The notes beneath the pieces are model-generated. The model saw only the letters and a list, made by a program, of their open reading frames with translations, was not told where the DNA came from and did no database searches. A stretch of 64,000 bases of DNA from Beijerinckiaceae bacterium. GTDB taxonomy: Bacteria; Pseudomonadota; Alphaproteobacteria; Rhizobiales; Beijerinckiaceae. Position numbers and translations under genes: made by a program. Where the stretch lies: assembly GCA_027532775.1 (NCBI GenBank), contig JAPZTO010000001.1, forward strand, positions 930,001-994,000, given 5' to 3'. Of this stretch, positions 27,155 through 36,290 are shown piece after piece (within the stretch, counting starts at the first letter, position 1; every line of letters begins with the position of its first letter).

Positions 27155-28120
27155 ATGGAAATCCGCTGGCTTCAGGATTTTCTGGCGGTGGCGGAAACCG
27201 GGAACTTCACCCGGGCCGCGGCGCTGCGGAATACGTCGCAGGCGGCGTTCAGCCGGCGGATCCAGCAACTGGAATCCTGGTTCGGCGTGCCGCTCATCGA
27301 CCGGTCGATCCTTCCGACGCAGCTCACCCGCGAGGGCGAGCAGTTCCGCATAATGGCGAGCCGGCTTCTGGCCGAGATCCTCGATGCCCGGGCTGACCTG
27401 CAGGGCATGCCGGACCAGCGGCCGGACCATCTCCGGATCGGTCTGCCCTTCGCGCTGGCCACCGCGCGTTTTCCGGCCTGGTGGTCGGAATGGGGCCGCG
27501 ATCTCCGGCTCACCGCCGCGCTCACAGTCGGCAATGTGCATGATCTCGGCATCGGGCTGCTGTCGGGCGCGACCGAGTTGATGATCTGCTTCCATGCCGC
27601 GCAGCAGCCGATCCATCCCGAGCCGGAACGGGTCGATGCGATCGAGATCGAGACCGATTTCCTGCGTCCCTTCATCAGCCCGGCCTTGCTGCGCCGCGAG
27701 GGTTATGCCCTTCCGGGTGAGAAGCAGACACCGTTGCCGCTTCTGATGTATTCAAGCGGGGTTTATTTCTCGCGCCTGGTCGATCTGATCATCGAGAATG
27801 CCGGCGGCCTCCCCAACGGACACCGGGTCGTCGAGAGCGACATGGCCGATGTGCTCCGGGATATGGCGATTGCGGGGCATGGCATTGCCTGGCTGACGGA
27901 GAGCACCGTGGCGGCCGGCCCGGCGGATTCGTTGGTGCCGATCGGCGGGGCGCGCTGGTCGATGCCGCTCTCGGTGATGGCGTTCCGGGATCGGGCCAAT
28001 CCGAATGCCGCCGTGGCCCGCCTCTGGAGCCTGCTGAGCCGGAAGCGGGTGGGCCCGGCCCAGACCCGGTCGCGGCCCAACCTCGTCGCCCTGCGTCCCA
28101 GACAAGGGCCATCGCCATGA
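27155..28120 (+). CDS. LysR-family regulator of the D-glutamate locus (DgcR-like)
   Basis: A 321-residue LTTR. The winged helix is WLQDFLAVAETGNFTRAAAL then SQAAFSRRIQQLESWFGVPL, followed by an effector-binding domain to about residue 290 and a basic tail (SRKRVGPAQTRSRPNL). It is divergent from dgcN-dgcA across 250 bp holding two matching T-N11-A palindromes, the usual layout for a LysR activator and its target. A LysR protein (DgcR) controls the homologous operon in other proteobacteria; equivalence here is by context, not by sequence comparison. Confidence 0.85.
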   Translation: MEIRWLQDFLAVAETGNFTRAAALRNTSQAAFSRRIQQLESWFGVPLIDRSILPTQLTREGEQFRIMASRLLAEILDARADLQGMPDQRPDHLRIGLPFALATARFPAWWSEWGRDLRLTAALTVGNVHDLGIGLLSGATELMICFHAAQQPIHPEPERVDAIEIETDFLRPFISPALLRREGYALPGEKQTPLPLLMYSSGVYFSRLVDLIIENAGGLPNGHRVVESDMADVLRDMAIAGHGIAWLTESTVAAGPADSLVPIGGARWSMPLSVMAFRDRANPNAAVARLWSLLSRKRVGPAQTRSRPNLVALRPRQGPSP

Positions 28121-28178
28121 CCTGCCCTCCATTCCGGATCGTCTGCCTCACCAATCCCGCCTGCCCGAAGGACCTGCC

Positions 28179-29066
28179 ATGACCCGCCCGCACGCCCCCC
28201 GCATCGTCTATGTCAACGGGGCTTTCCTGCCCTTCGAGGAAGCCCGGATCCCGATCATGGATCGCGGCTTCCTGTTCGGCGACGGCATCTATGAGGTGAC
28301 GGCCGTGCTGGAGGGACGGCTGATCGACAACGACCCGCATCTCCTCCGGCTTGACCGCTCCCTCGCAGGGATCGGGATCCGCAACCCCTATTCGCTGGCG
28401 GAATGGACGACCATCCAGCGCCAGTTGATGCGCGACAACGCGCTCGAGGAGGGGCTCATCTATATCGAGGTGACCCGGGGCGTCTACGAGCGCGAATTCA
28501 CCTGCCCGCCGGATATTCCGCCGACAGTGGTGATGTTCACCCAGGTCAAGCCCGTCCGGGACAACCCCAACCTGACGCGGGGCGCGGCGATCATCACCGT
28601 GCCGGATCTCCGCTGGGCCCGGCGTGACATCAAGTCCACCGCCCTGCTTGCGCAGGTGCTGGCCAAGCAGGAGGCCAAGGCCGCCGGCGTGGCGGAGGCA
28701 TGGATGGTGGAGGACGGCTTCGTCACGGAGGGCGCCTCCTCGACGGCCTTCCTCGTGACCGAGAATGACGAGATCGTCACCCGGCCGCTGTCACAGGCTG
28801 TCCTGCCCGGCATCACCCGGATGGCCATCATCGAGGTGGCCAAGGCCATGGGGCTGCGGCTTGTCGAGCGACCTTTCGCCGTCGAGGAAATCGCGACGGC
28901 GCGCGAGGCCTTCTTCACCAGCGCCTCGACCATCGCCATGCCCGTGGTGCAGGTTGATGGCCGGCAGGTCGGGGGAGGCCAGCCGGGGCCGGTGGTGCGG
29001 GCCCTGCGCGAACGCTACCTCGCCGCGGTGATGGAACAGCCGCGCGAGGATGCCCGCCAGTCCTAG
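28179..29066 (+). CDS. dat: D-amino-acid aminotransferase (fold-type IV PLP enzyme)
   Basis: A 295-residue class IV aminotransferase. It shows FEEARIPIMDRGFLFGDGIY at the N-terminus, the PLP Lys in RRDIKSTALLAQ, and the conserved Glu in FVTEGASSTAFLV. The motif ITRGVYERE-like segment (EVTRGVYEREFTCPP) matches D-alanine transaminases better than branched-chain ones. It interconverts D-Ala and D-Glu with their keto acids, linking D-Ala to the D-Glu enzymes next door. It lies 58 bp after the LysR gene on the same strand. Its stop shares a CTAG tetranucleotide with the stop of the convergent transketolase. Confidence 0.88.
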   Translation: MTRPHAPRIVYVNGAFLPFEEARIPIMDRGFLFGDGIYEVTAVLEGRLIDNDPHLLRLDRSLAGIGIRNPYSLAEWTTIQRQLMRDNALEEGLIYIEVTRGVYEREFTCPPDIPPTVVMFTQVKPVRDNPNLTRGAAIITVPDLRWARRDIKSTALLAQVLAKQEAKAAGVAEAWMVEDGFVTEGASSTAFLVTENDEIVTRPLSQAVLPGITRMAIIEVAKAMGLRLVERPFAVEEIATAREAFFTSASTIAMPVVQVDGRQVGGGQPGPVVRALRERYLAAVMEQPREDARQS

Positions 29067-31063
29067 CCAAGGCGTTTCCGCGCCTCGGCGGCCACAGCCT
29101 CGGCGGTGATGCCGAAATGGCGGTAGAGCGCCTCTGCCGGGCCGGAAGCGCCGAAGCCCGTCATGCCGACAAAGCCGCCTTCCTCGCCGATCCAGCGCTC
29201 CCAGCCGAATTTCACCGCCGCCTCGACGGCAACGCGAACCGTGCCGGGGCCGAGCACCGCCTGCCGGTACGCGCGGTCCTGTGCCTCGAACAGGCTCCAG
29301 CAGGGCATGGAAATGGCGGCGGTGCCGATGCCTTCCGCCTCGAGCATGGCCCGGGCTGCCATCGCAATCTGCACTTCCGAGCCGGTCGAGAGCAGGGTGA
29401 CGCGGCGCGGGCCTGCCCCGGCCTCGGCGAGGATATAGGCGCCGCGCGCCGAACGGTTTTCCGGGCCGCCATCGCGGCGAAGCTGCGGCAGGCTCTGCCG
29501 GGCAAAGACCAGCGAGACCGGGCCGGTGCGGTGCTCCAGCGCGATCTCCCAGGATTCCGCCGCCTCCACGGCATCGCAGGGGCGGAGCACCAGCATGTTC
29601 GGCATGGCCCGGAGCGAGGCGATGATTTCGACCGGCTGGTGGGTCGGCCCGTTCTTGCCGATGCCGATGGAATCATGGCTGAAAACGAAACGGACGGGCA
29701 GGCCCATCAGCGCCGCCATCCGCATGGCCGGCCGCTCGTAATCCGAGAAGGGCAGGTAGGTTACGGCCAGCGGGATGAAGCCACCATGCGCCGCCATGCC
29801 ATTGGCCAACGCGCCCATGGCATGTTCGCGTACGCCACAATGGATGTAGCGGCCAGCCGGATCTTCCGCCGTGAAGGCCACGAGCTGGCGCTTGTGGTTG
29901 GTTGGAGCCTCGAGATCGGCGCAACCCGTTACCATCTCGGGCAGGACATCATAGAGTGCACCGGCGATCGTGCCGGAAGCGGCGATCGAGAATTCCGGCT
30001 GGCCGGCGGAGGCTGCCTCGGCCTTGAGCCGGAGCAGCGCCTCGCGCCAGCCCGGCTGCAGCCGGCCCTCGGTGCGGCGGGTGAACTCTTCCCGCAAGGG
30101 CGCGGGGGCTAGGTCGAGCCGGGCCTGCCAGTGGCGTGATGCCTCGGCACCACGAAGCCCGGTTGCGCGCCAGGCCTCCGCGACGGGGGCGGGAATGTCG
30201 AAGCTGCCTCCCTCCCAGCCGAACCGGGCCGCCATCGCGGCGCGATCCTCGGAAAAGAGCTTGCCGGAATGCCCTCCGCGCTGGCCCTCCAGCCGCGGCA
30301 CGCCACGGGCAATCACCGTGCGGCAGGCGATCATTGAGGGCCGGGGATCGGCCTTGGCCGCCGTGATGGCTGCATCGATGGCTGCCATGTCATGGCCGTC
30401 GATCTCCACCACATGCCAGCCGGCCACACGAAAGCGCTCGGCGACATTCTCGGAAATCGAGAGCGCGGTGGCCCCGTCATCGGTGATGGCATTGTCGTCC
30501 CAGAAGAAGGTGAGATGGCCCAGCCGGAGATGGCCAGCCAGCTGGATCACCTCCTGCCCCACACCTTCCTGCAGGCAGCCATCGCCCACAAAGGCCCAGG
30601 TCCGGTGGTTGACGAGATCCCCGCCGAACCTGGCGCGGAGATGGGCCTCGGCAATCGCCATGCCGAGGGCATTTGCGATGCCCTGGCCCAGCGGACCAGT
30701 TGTCGTCTCGATCCCGGCCGGCGGGTCATATTCGGGATGGCCGGCGCAGGGCGAGCCCAGCTCGCGGAAGCGCTTCACCGCGTCCAGCGAGATGTGGTGA
30801 TAGCCCGAGAGATGGAGCAGCGCGTAGAGCAGCATCGAGCCGTGGCCGTTCGACAGGACCACGCGGTCGCGGTCGGGCCAGAGCGGGTTGGCGGGGTCGA
30901 AGCGGAGATGCCGGGCATAGAGCACGGTGGCGATCTCCGCCATGCCGAGCGGCACGCCCTGATGCCCCTCGCCCGCCGCAAGAATCGCATCGACCGCGAG
31001 GAAGCGGATGGCATGCGCCATGGCCTCGGAGGGGAGGGAACGGGCATCCGGCTGGGGCTTCAT
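29063..31063 (-). CDS. tkt: Transketolase
   Basis: A 666-residue thiamine-diphosphate enzyme, full length. Domain 1 has GHQGVPLGMAEIATVLYARH, VLSNGHGSMLLYALLHLSGY and the cofactor motif GDGCLQEGVGQEVIQLAGHL ending at WDDNAITDDG. The pyrimidine domain has THQPVEIIASLRAMPNMLVL, and the C-terminal domain follows. Start at 31063 (MKPQPDARSLPSEAMAHAI) with GAGG upstream; the open frame before it is not family-like. The gene is the last chromosomal gene before the genomic island. It acts in the non-oxidative pentose phosphate pathway with the transaldolase seen at the left edge. Confidence 0.95.
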   Translation of the reverse strand: MKPQPDARSLPSEAMAHAIRFLAVDAILAAGEGHQGVPLGMAEIATVLYARHLRFDPANPLWPDRDRVVLSNGHGSMLLYALLHLSGYHHISLDAVKRFRELGSPCAGHPEYDPPAGIETTTGPLGQGIANALGMAIAEAHLRARFGGDLVNHRTWAFVGDGCLQEGVGQEVIQLAGHLRLGHLTFFWDDNAITDDGATALSISENVAERFRVAGWHVVEIDGHDMAAIDAAITAAKADPRPSMIACRTVIARGVPRLEGQRGGHSGKLFSEDRAAMAARFGWEGGSFDIPAPVAEAWRATGLRGAEASRHWQARLDLAPAPLREEFTRRTEGRLQPGWREALLRLKAEAASAGQPEFSIAASGTIAGALYDVLPEMVTGCADLEAPTNHKRQLVAFTAEDPAGRYIHCGVREHAMGALANGMAAHGGFIPLAVTYLPFSDYERPAMRMAALMGLPVRFVFSHDSIGIGKNGPTHQPVEIIASLRAMPNMLVLRPCDAVEAAESWEIALEHRTGPVSLVFARQSLPQLRRDGGPENRSARGAYILAEAGAGPRRVTLLSTGSEVQIAMAARAMLEAEGIGTAAISMPCWSLFEAQDRAYRQAVLGPGTVRVAVEAAVKFGWERWIGEEGGFVGMTGFGASGPAEALYRHFGITAEAVAAEARKRLG

Positions 31064-31215
31064 GCGTATCCTCGGCGTAGAGGCCGGAAGTTGGGCTCCC
31101 GCCGGCGGCAGGGCCATGGCCTTTCCTGTTGCCGTATCGTGCAACCCGGATTCGCCGAGAACAAGGGTCTTCGAGACCCGGCAGGGCGATGATGCGCGCC
31201 GCTGCTGCAAACGGG

Positions 31216-31300
31216 CCCCAAACAGCAAAAAACCGGCCTTTCGGGCCGGTTTTTGGGTACTAACGGTTGGTGCCGAAAGTCAATTTGGTGCCAGGAGAGG
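31216..31300. repeat. attL: left direct repeat of the island
   Basis: 85 bp nearly identical to 47880-47965 (one substitution in the T/G run, one missing C in GGTGCC-AGGAGAGG). It contains the terminator hairpin and the last ~17 bases of the tRNA-Leu 3' end, so it is the displaced tRNA tail. Confidence 0.85.
31227..31254. terminator. Terminator hairpin inside attL
   Basis: AAAAAACCGGCC pairs with GGCCGGTTTTT around loop TTTCG. It is a copy of the tRNA-Leu terminator at 47891-47919 and can act on both strands. Confidence 0.75.
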
Positions 31301-31361
31301 CAACGAATGATTGCTCTAAAATTCTGATTTCAAACCCAAGTTTTCCTAAGCAGTTTGATTG

Positions 31362-31384
31362 AGGCCCACATTTTGGCCCACAAA
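31362..31384. other. Candidate integrase arm-type sites, left end
   Basis: Two tandem GGCCCACA units (AGGCCCACATTTTGGCCCAC followed by AAAA) lie 62 bp inside attL. The same double unit occurs at 47818-47840 by the integrase gene. The rest of the gene-free stretch 31301-31714 shows nothing I can name. Confidence 0.55.
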
Positions 31385-31714
31385 ATTTATGGTTGCCGGC
31401 GAAAATCGGCGAACATTAGCGGTCGTCGAGTTCTTAAGCAGAGTTGCAGGGAGGTCACACAAGGGGTGCTCGCCGGATGGGAGCTCGGAAGCAAAGGTTT
31501 GGGACGGTCCGCTTCGCGCCCCCATTCCCGTCGTTCAGGCAAACTTTGCCTGCGCTTGAAAGCAGACTTTGCGGCTCGACAACGGACACGACCGCGTCGC
31601 TGCCTCGTTACAGACGTTCGAACGGTGCGCCTTTAGCTTGCTTAAACTGACGGGCAGGGAAGTTTCCGCGCTTGGGGCGCGCTGTAGGCGTGGAACGCGC
31701 GTGCGGTCGAAATA

Positions 31715-34700
31715 CTACGCGTTTGGCTCCTGCCAAGCGGCCTCGCCGCGGCCAATACGGAATATCTGTGTTGTCTGTCGATCAGCGGAAAAACTGACAT
31801 GCATCAGGCTCGGCGTATGCTGTCGAAGCCTGTGTCGGATCGAGGTGATGTGGCGATAGTCCGGTGTTGCAACGGAAACCGCGCCGCTGTTAGCGTCAAT
31901 CTCTATCCGTCCTGGAATATCAGGATCGACCAAGGTCGGGATCGGACCGTTGAGGCGCCAGTCCTGCGCCTCCCACTTTACTGTTCCGCCAATGAGAGCA
32001 TCTTCTCGGAACTTCTTCCAAACTGAGGCGGTCATCAGCGTCGGCCAATCTGGCTGATCGGTCAAAGCTGCAATCTGGTTGCTTGCAAGCCATTGGTTCA
32101 TTTCCGCCACCGTGACAAATGCGGGCCTAGTGTCGCGTATAGCGGTCATGGCGGCGACGCGTGACGGTAGGCCATTCCTGATCAACATCGCCATCATCGC
32201 CTGCGGAACGCCTGTCTCAAGTGTCGCGGCCGCGCTTCCCTCAATCATCTCGGACTCACCGCCATTGGCGCGCCGCCGCATTCGGATGGCTTCGATCGCC
32301 CACACCAGGCGGTAGACGAACGCGTCCTCAACGACGCGCATTTTGTCCACGCCAAAGGCTACGACGTCTACGCCGCCAAGCCAGGAGCGAAGCAGATCTT
32401 CCCAATTGGCTGGGAGGTCCTCGTCAGGTCGGAACGGACGTATCGCGAAGAGATGCCGCCCCATGGCTGCTAAGGACGCGCTCAACACATCTAGGTTCCC
32501 GCCAAGCGCGGCGCCGTCCGCTTGGTCGAGAAGTGCGGTCAACTCGTCCGCGACGGCGTCGATAGCAAGCCCGGACTCAAGACCAATCCCCATAGCGAAC
32601 GTCGCTCGCCTCTGCGCCGGTGTCGACTTGTTCCAGATCAGCCGCGCCCGTGCCTGTAGGAGCCAAAGTTCGTCGTTCCGCAGCTGCGGCGCCAGTCGCG
32701 CGATTTGACGCGACCACAACGAACCGGTCAAAGCTTCGTCGAGAAGGCGGGGAAGGTCGACGCTCTCGGCGTCGAGCGCTTCGACGAGACCGAACACAGT
32801 CGCATCGAGCTTCTCGATCAGGCTTTCAATCGTCTCGGTGTCGCCCGCTTGATCCGGCGGGAACCACGCCGGCTGCGAGTTGGCTAGGTATTCCATCGCG
32901 TCAGCGCGCATGAACATGTTCACGCGCCGCAGGCGGTTCAGCACCTCCGCTACGATGGTGATGATGCCGCTCAGCAGCGCCCGCGCCTTTGCTGACCGAA
33001 CAAGATCGCGCCATGCCTGAAGCCGCCACTCTTCGGGCTCGTACATGACATGAAGGATTAGCCCCTCGAGGTCGACGAAGGCGCGACCCGCGCGACCTGC
33101 CACGTTCGCAAACTCCTCCCCGGACAACGGGATGCCGGCCCGGTACAAGTTCGGAATCAGAAGCACTGCGGCATTTAGGTTCAAACCCTGTGCGAGCGTC
33201 GGCGATGCGATCGTCACCCTCAATATTCCAGCCGAAAGCAGCGCTTCGACCTCGCGCAGGAAAGGCCCGGGCAGTCGGCCGTGATGGATGGCCACGCCGA
33301 GCCGCAGACACTGCACAGCAGGATGGTTTTCACCCAGCCATTCCCGGCCGATGGCCATGGCGCGCTCTACCTGGCCTTCATCATCGAGAAGAGCCGGCAG
33401 ATAGCCGCGACGGTTGAGATCGACGATCGCTTCTGCATACCCCTCCACATGATCGCGCTGCGTGCAGAAGACAAGCGAACGTTTCCCCTGCACAGAGAAC
33501 TTCCAGGCAGCCGCAAGCGTCAGTTCCCTCGTGTTGCGAGGGAAGGGCGTACGACGTGGTCGCCGAGCGGGCTCTTCTTGTACAAAATGCCGAATGAAGG
33601 GACCTCTAGCCTCGAGGTCGAAGCTCAGTCGAGCGGAATGTCCCATCCAAGCGAGAGTTCCGAAGCGCTGACGCGTGGGTCGCCAACTCGATTGGATCGG
33701 AGCACCCGGAGTGTCGCTGCGGATCCAGGAATTGAGGTCGTTGAGCTGATCACCTTCGGGCAGAATAGCGGAAAGACAAACGATCCGACGCGCGGCATTG
33801 TCGGGACGACGAAGCAGCCTTTGAACAAGGTTTTCGAATCTGATCTCACGCTCGCTCGGGCCGATCAGATGGCCTTCATCCAACACGACCAGCCCGATAT
33901 CGTCGATAATCGACGCATCGTTTCGCAAAGCGAAGTCCAGCTTCTCGGGCGTGGCGATGACAATGTTCCGCGACCGTAGGGCGTCCTCATCACCAAGCGC
34001 CGCGCCACTCGCGCCGTATAGAGATGAGACCGTAAACCCGAGGCTGCCGAACGTCTTCCGGAAAGACCTTTCGGTCTGCGCCGAGAGCGCACGCAACGGT
34101 GTGACGATCAGCACGCGACGTCCGAGCGACAGGGTCATGAGGGCAGCGATTTCTGCGATCCTAGTTTTCCCCGCGCTCGTAGGAAGCGCGACGACCAGAT
34201 CGTCGGTCATATCTGTCGCCCGGCGAGCTGCTTCTGTCTGGGAAGGCCAGAGCTCGACCTCGGCAATCGCGCGACTGTAGAGCTCGCCGACAAAAAGCCG
34301 CCTGAGCGCTGCGTAGTTCTCCGATCCGGGCGGGCCTTCGACCGGGAGAACCTGATGGAGGCTGCTCGACCAAAGATCATCGATCAGATTGAGCGCGATG
34401 CGCGCCATCCACCACATGGAAACGGATCCGGCATTTCCGGCGAGGGAGACGGCGCGCTGGAGCAGGGATCGCGCCTCCTCGATAAGCACGGCCATGCCTG
34501 TTTGAAGTCCGAAATCGAAGAAGGCCAGCGCGCGGTAAACGGTTGAGGTCAGCACAATCTGGATGACGTCGTCAGGATCGATCTCGCCCTGTTGAGCGAG
34601 TTGGACAACTTGTTGGTCGCTGTTGACAGGATTGCGGAGCCAGCCCCGCGATCGCGCACTCAAGGTCGTGAGGTCTCGCAGGATCAGCAGCGCGATCGCT

Positions 34701-35122
34701 TCCTCGACCGGTGAAAAGTTGGGATCTTCCGGTCGTTGCGCAATCAAGGAAAACGCCAAAGCGGAGTATCCCGCCAGATGATACCCTGCTGCTCCCGCAA
34801 TTCGGTAAAATCCCCTCATAACGTCATTGGGCAATCCATTCTGAACGAGCGCCTCGAGTGTATTGCCCGCCTGTACAAAGCCGCGCCGCCATACCTCCGG
34901 CTCACCGTTTGCCTCACGAAGCGCCATCGCCGCTCGCAAAAGCGACAGCCCGTACTCGGCGAGATCGGTATCGATGGTATCGCCGAATGGCGGCGCATCT
35001 TCGGGCAAAAGGCCCTCACGGCGGATGATTGCCCTCGCTTCTCCGCGGGCGCGCAACCGTCCACGCGCCCCATCAGCCGTCACAGCATTCAGAAATATCG
35101 TCAGCTCCTCAACCGATTCCAA
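31715..35122 (-). CDS. hamB: HamB, SF2 DEAD/DEAH-box helicase of the Hachiman anti-phage system
   Basis: A 1135-residue helicase. An N-terminal helical domain of about 290 residues precedes a Ski2-like core: Q-like LWPSQTEAARRA (292-302), Walker A PTSAGKT (314-320), motif Ia TPLRALSAQTE, Walker B VVLDEGH (412-418), motif III LSAIL, and in the second RecA domain TIASPTLAQGLN and NVAGRAGRA. About 400 C-terminal residues follow. The start is a TTG at 35122: a stop lies 8 codons upstream, no ATG or GTG intervenes, and AGGGAG is well placed. It overlaps the hamA stop by 14 bp, so the two are translationally coupled. In Hachiman, HamB senses DNA ends or damage and releases HamA. Confidence 0.9.
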   Translation of the reverse strand: MESVEELTIFLNAVTADGARGRLRARGEARAIIRREGLLPEDAPPFGDTIDTDLAEYGLSLLRAAMALREANGEPEVWRRGFVQAGNTLEALVQNGLPNDVMRGFYRIAGAAGYHLAGYSALAFSLIAQRPEDPNFSPVEEAIALLILRDLTTLSARSRGWLRNPVNSDQQVVQLAQQGEIDPDDVIQIVLTSTVYRALAFFDFGLQTGMAVLIEEARSLLQRAVSLAGNAGSVSMWWMARIALNLIDDLWSSSLHQVLPVEGPPGSENYAALRRLFVGELYSRAIAEVELWPSQTEAARRATDMTDDLVVALPTSAGKTRIAEIAALMTLSLGRRVLIVTPLRALSAQTERSFRKTFGSLGFTVSSLYGASGAALGDEDALRSRNIVIATPEKLDFALRNDASIIDDIGLVVLDEGHLIGPSEREIRFENLVQRLLRRPDNAARRIVCLSAILPEGDQLNDLNSWIRSDTPGAPIQSSWRPTRQRFGTLAWMGHSARLSFDLEARGPFIRHFVQEEPARRPRRTPFPRNTRELTLAAAWKFSVQGKRSLVFCTQRDHVEGYAEAIVDLNRRGYLPALLDDEGQVERAMAIGREWLGENHPAVQCLRLGVAIHHGRLPGPFLREVEALLSAGILRVTIASPTLAQGLNLNAAVLLIPNLYRAGIPLSGEEFANVAGRAGRAFVDLEGLILHVMYEPEEWRLQAWRDLVRSAKARALLSGIITIVAEVLNRLRRVNMFMRADAMEYLANSQPAWFPPDQAGDTETIESLIEKLDATVFGLVEALDAESVDLPRLLDEALTGSLWSRQIARLAPQLRNDELWLLQARARLIWNKSTPAQRRATFAMGIGLESGLAIDAVADELTALLDQADGAALGGNLDVLSASLAAMGRHLFAIRPFRPDEDLPANWEDLLRSWLGGVDVVAFGVDKMRVVEDAFVYRLVWAIEAIRMRRRANGGESEMIEGSAAATLETGVPQAMMAMLIRNGLPSRVAAMTAIRDTRPAFVTVAEMNQWLASNQIAALTDQPDWPTLMTASVWKKFREDALIGGTVKWEAQDWRLNGPIPTLVDPDIPGRIEIDANSGAVSVATPDYRHITSIRHRLRQHTPSLMHVSFSADRQTTQIFRIGRGEAAWQEPNA

Positions 35123-35927
35123 TGGCGAGTGCTCCCTCGTACGTCACCCGAATGAAGTTCTGATGGTCCTCGATGCGAAGATGAACGACCGTCTGGCCCC
35201 GATCTGCACCGGCGGCCTGAAGGTCCACTTCAAGGGCGCGCGGCGCGGCATTGCCCGATAGGGTGAAGATCGCGTGATCGATACGCGCGGCGGGTACGGC
35301 GCGGTTGGCAACCTCATTGCGGATCGTCCGGCCCAGCTGAGTTCCATGACCCTCGACTTCCATCAACCGATCGGCAACGAAGAGTAGCGACGTGGCGGTA
35401 GGCCTGCCGCCGTCGCGGGACAACGCAGCGCGAGCCTCGGCGATGGCGGCGGCGGCGAGATTTGCCCGACTTTTTGCTTCACCCTTCAGCAGGCCGAGCT
35501 CGCCGTCGGCGCCGAGGCGCACACCGATGAAGTCATCGCCGCGCAGCGCCATTTCGCGACCGTCCTTGTAGCGCAGCCTGCGGACTGGAACAGAGTAGCC
35601 GAGATGCTGCTCGACGAGTTCACTGGCAAGTATCTCGCCAAGCTCTCCGGATCGCGCTCGGGCAGCCCGCGGCAATCGCTCTGCCAGCAATGCGGCCGCC
35701 CCCGCGTACCCTAGAGCTGCGATGTCTTCGGCCACTCGCTGCATGTCGTCATAGTGAGAGCGCACAAGATTGGGCAGGCGCCCGGCGATGGCGGCTCTGC
35801 CGTTTTGTCTCTCTGTGTATTTGAGCAAGCGCTTTCGACCATTTTGGTTGGCTTCGCACTCGCACCATTCGTCGAAAAGCGACATAGCCTTCGCCAATTC
35901 CCCTGCAGACCTGCCTAGTGTGGTCAC
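35109..35927 (-). CDS. hamA: HamA, DUF1837-family nuclease of the Hachiman anti-phage system
   Basis: A 272-residue protein upstream of and overlapping hamB. The PD-(D/E)XK-type core is visible: Glu residues in SGELGEILASELVEQHLG (about 93-110), Asp in ALRGDDFIGVR (131-132) and the E-x-K pair in GLLKGEAKSR (Glu150, Lys152). DUF1837 followed by a DEAD/DEAH helicase defines Hachiman, in which HamA is the DNase effector that clears phage and host DNA. The start is GTG at 35927 with GAGG 8 bp upstream; an internal ATG at 35885 is an alternative. The assignment rests on motif, size and gene order, since no search was run. Confidence 0.85.
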   Translation of the reverse strand: MTTLGRSAGELAKAMSLFDEWCECEANQNGRKRLLKYTERQNGRAAIAGRLPNLVRSHYDDMQRVAEDIAALGYAGAAALLAERLPRAARARSGELGEILASELVEQHLGYSVPVRRLRYKDGREMALRGDDFIGVRLGADGELGLLKGEAKSRANLAAAAIAEARAALSRDGGRPTATSLLFVADRLMEVEGHGTQLGRTIRNEVANRAVPAARIDHAIFTLSGNAAPRALEVDLQAAGADRGQTVVHLRIEDHQNFIRVTYEGALAIGIG

Positions 35928-36290
35928 TTAAACTGCCTCAACAGCACCTCCCCAGTCGAGGTCAATTCTTCGACCTATCTTCTACCCTCAGGATCTAGAG
36001 GCCGTCTCCGCTGTCGCGGTGGAAGAAAGTAAGGTTTGACAAGCGTTCAGCAATTCTGCTTGCCGGCTTTATTGGATATCATTCACAGCGATGAACGACG
36101 GCAATCGTGTCGCAAGCGGACAAGCAAACATTGCCTGACGAGTCTGCCGCTGAGCGGTAGCTTATCCCCACGCGGTCGCCAGAACCGGACGGGCAGCGAA
36201 CGGCCCCCAAATCGGACGATGCCTCGTTACCGGAGCGTGCCTTTTCTCAGTTTTGCATTCTGGCGCGCTGAATGACGGCTTTGGGGCCGT

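Noticed and set aside
31355-31650. Short frames between attL and hamB
   Set aside because: Three frames of similar length in overlapping phases with Arg-rich, inconsistent translations; no ribosome site; more likely island-end non-coding DNA.
36036-36275. 79-codon frame before the istB remnant
   Set aside because: Basic, low-complexity translation, no ribosome site, next to decayed IS sequence.
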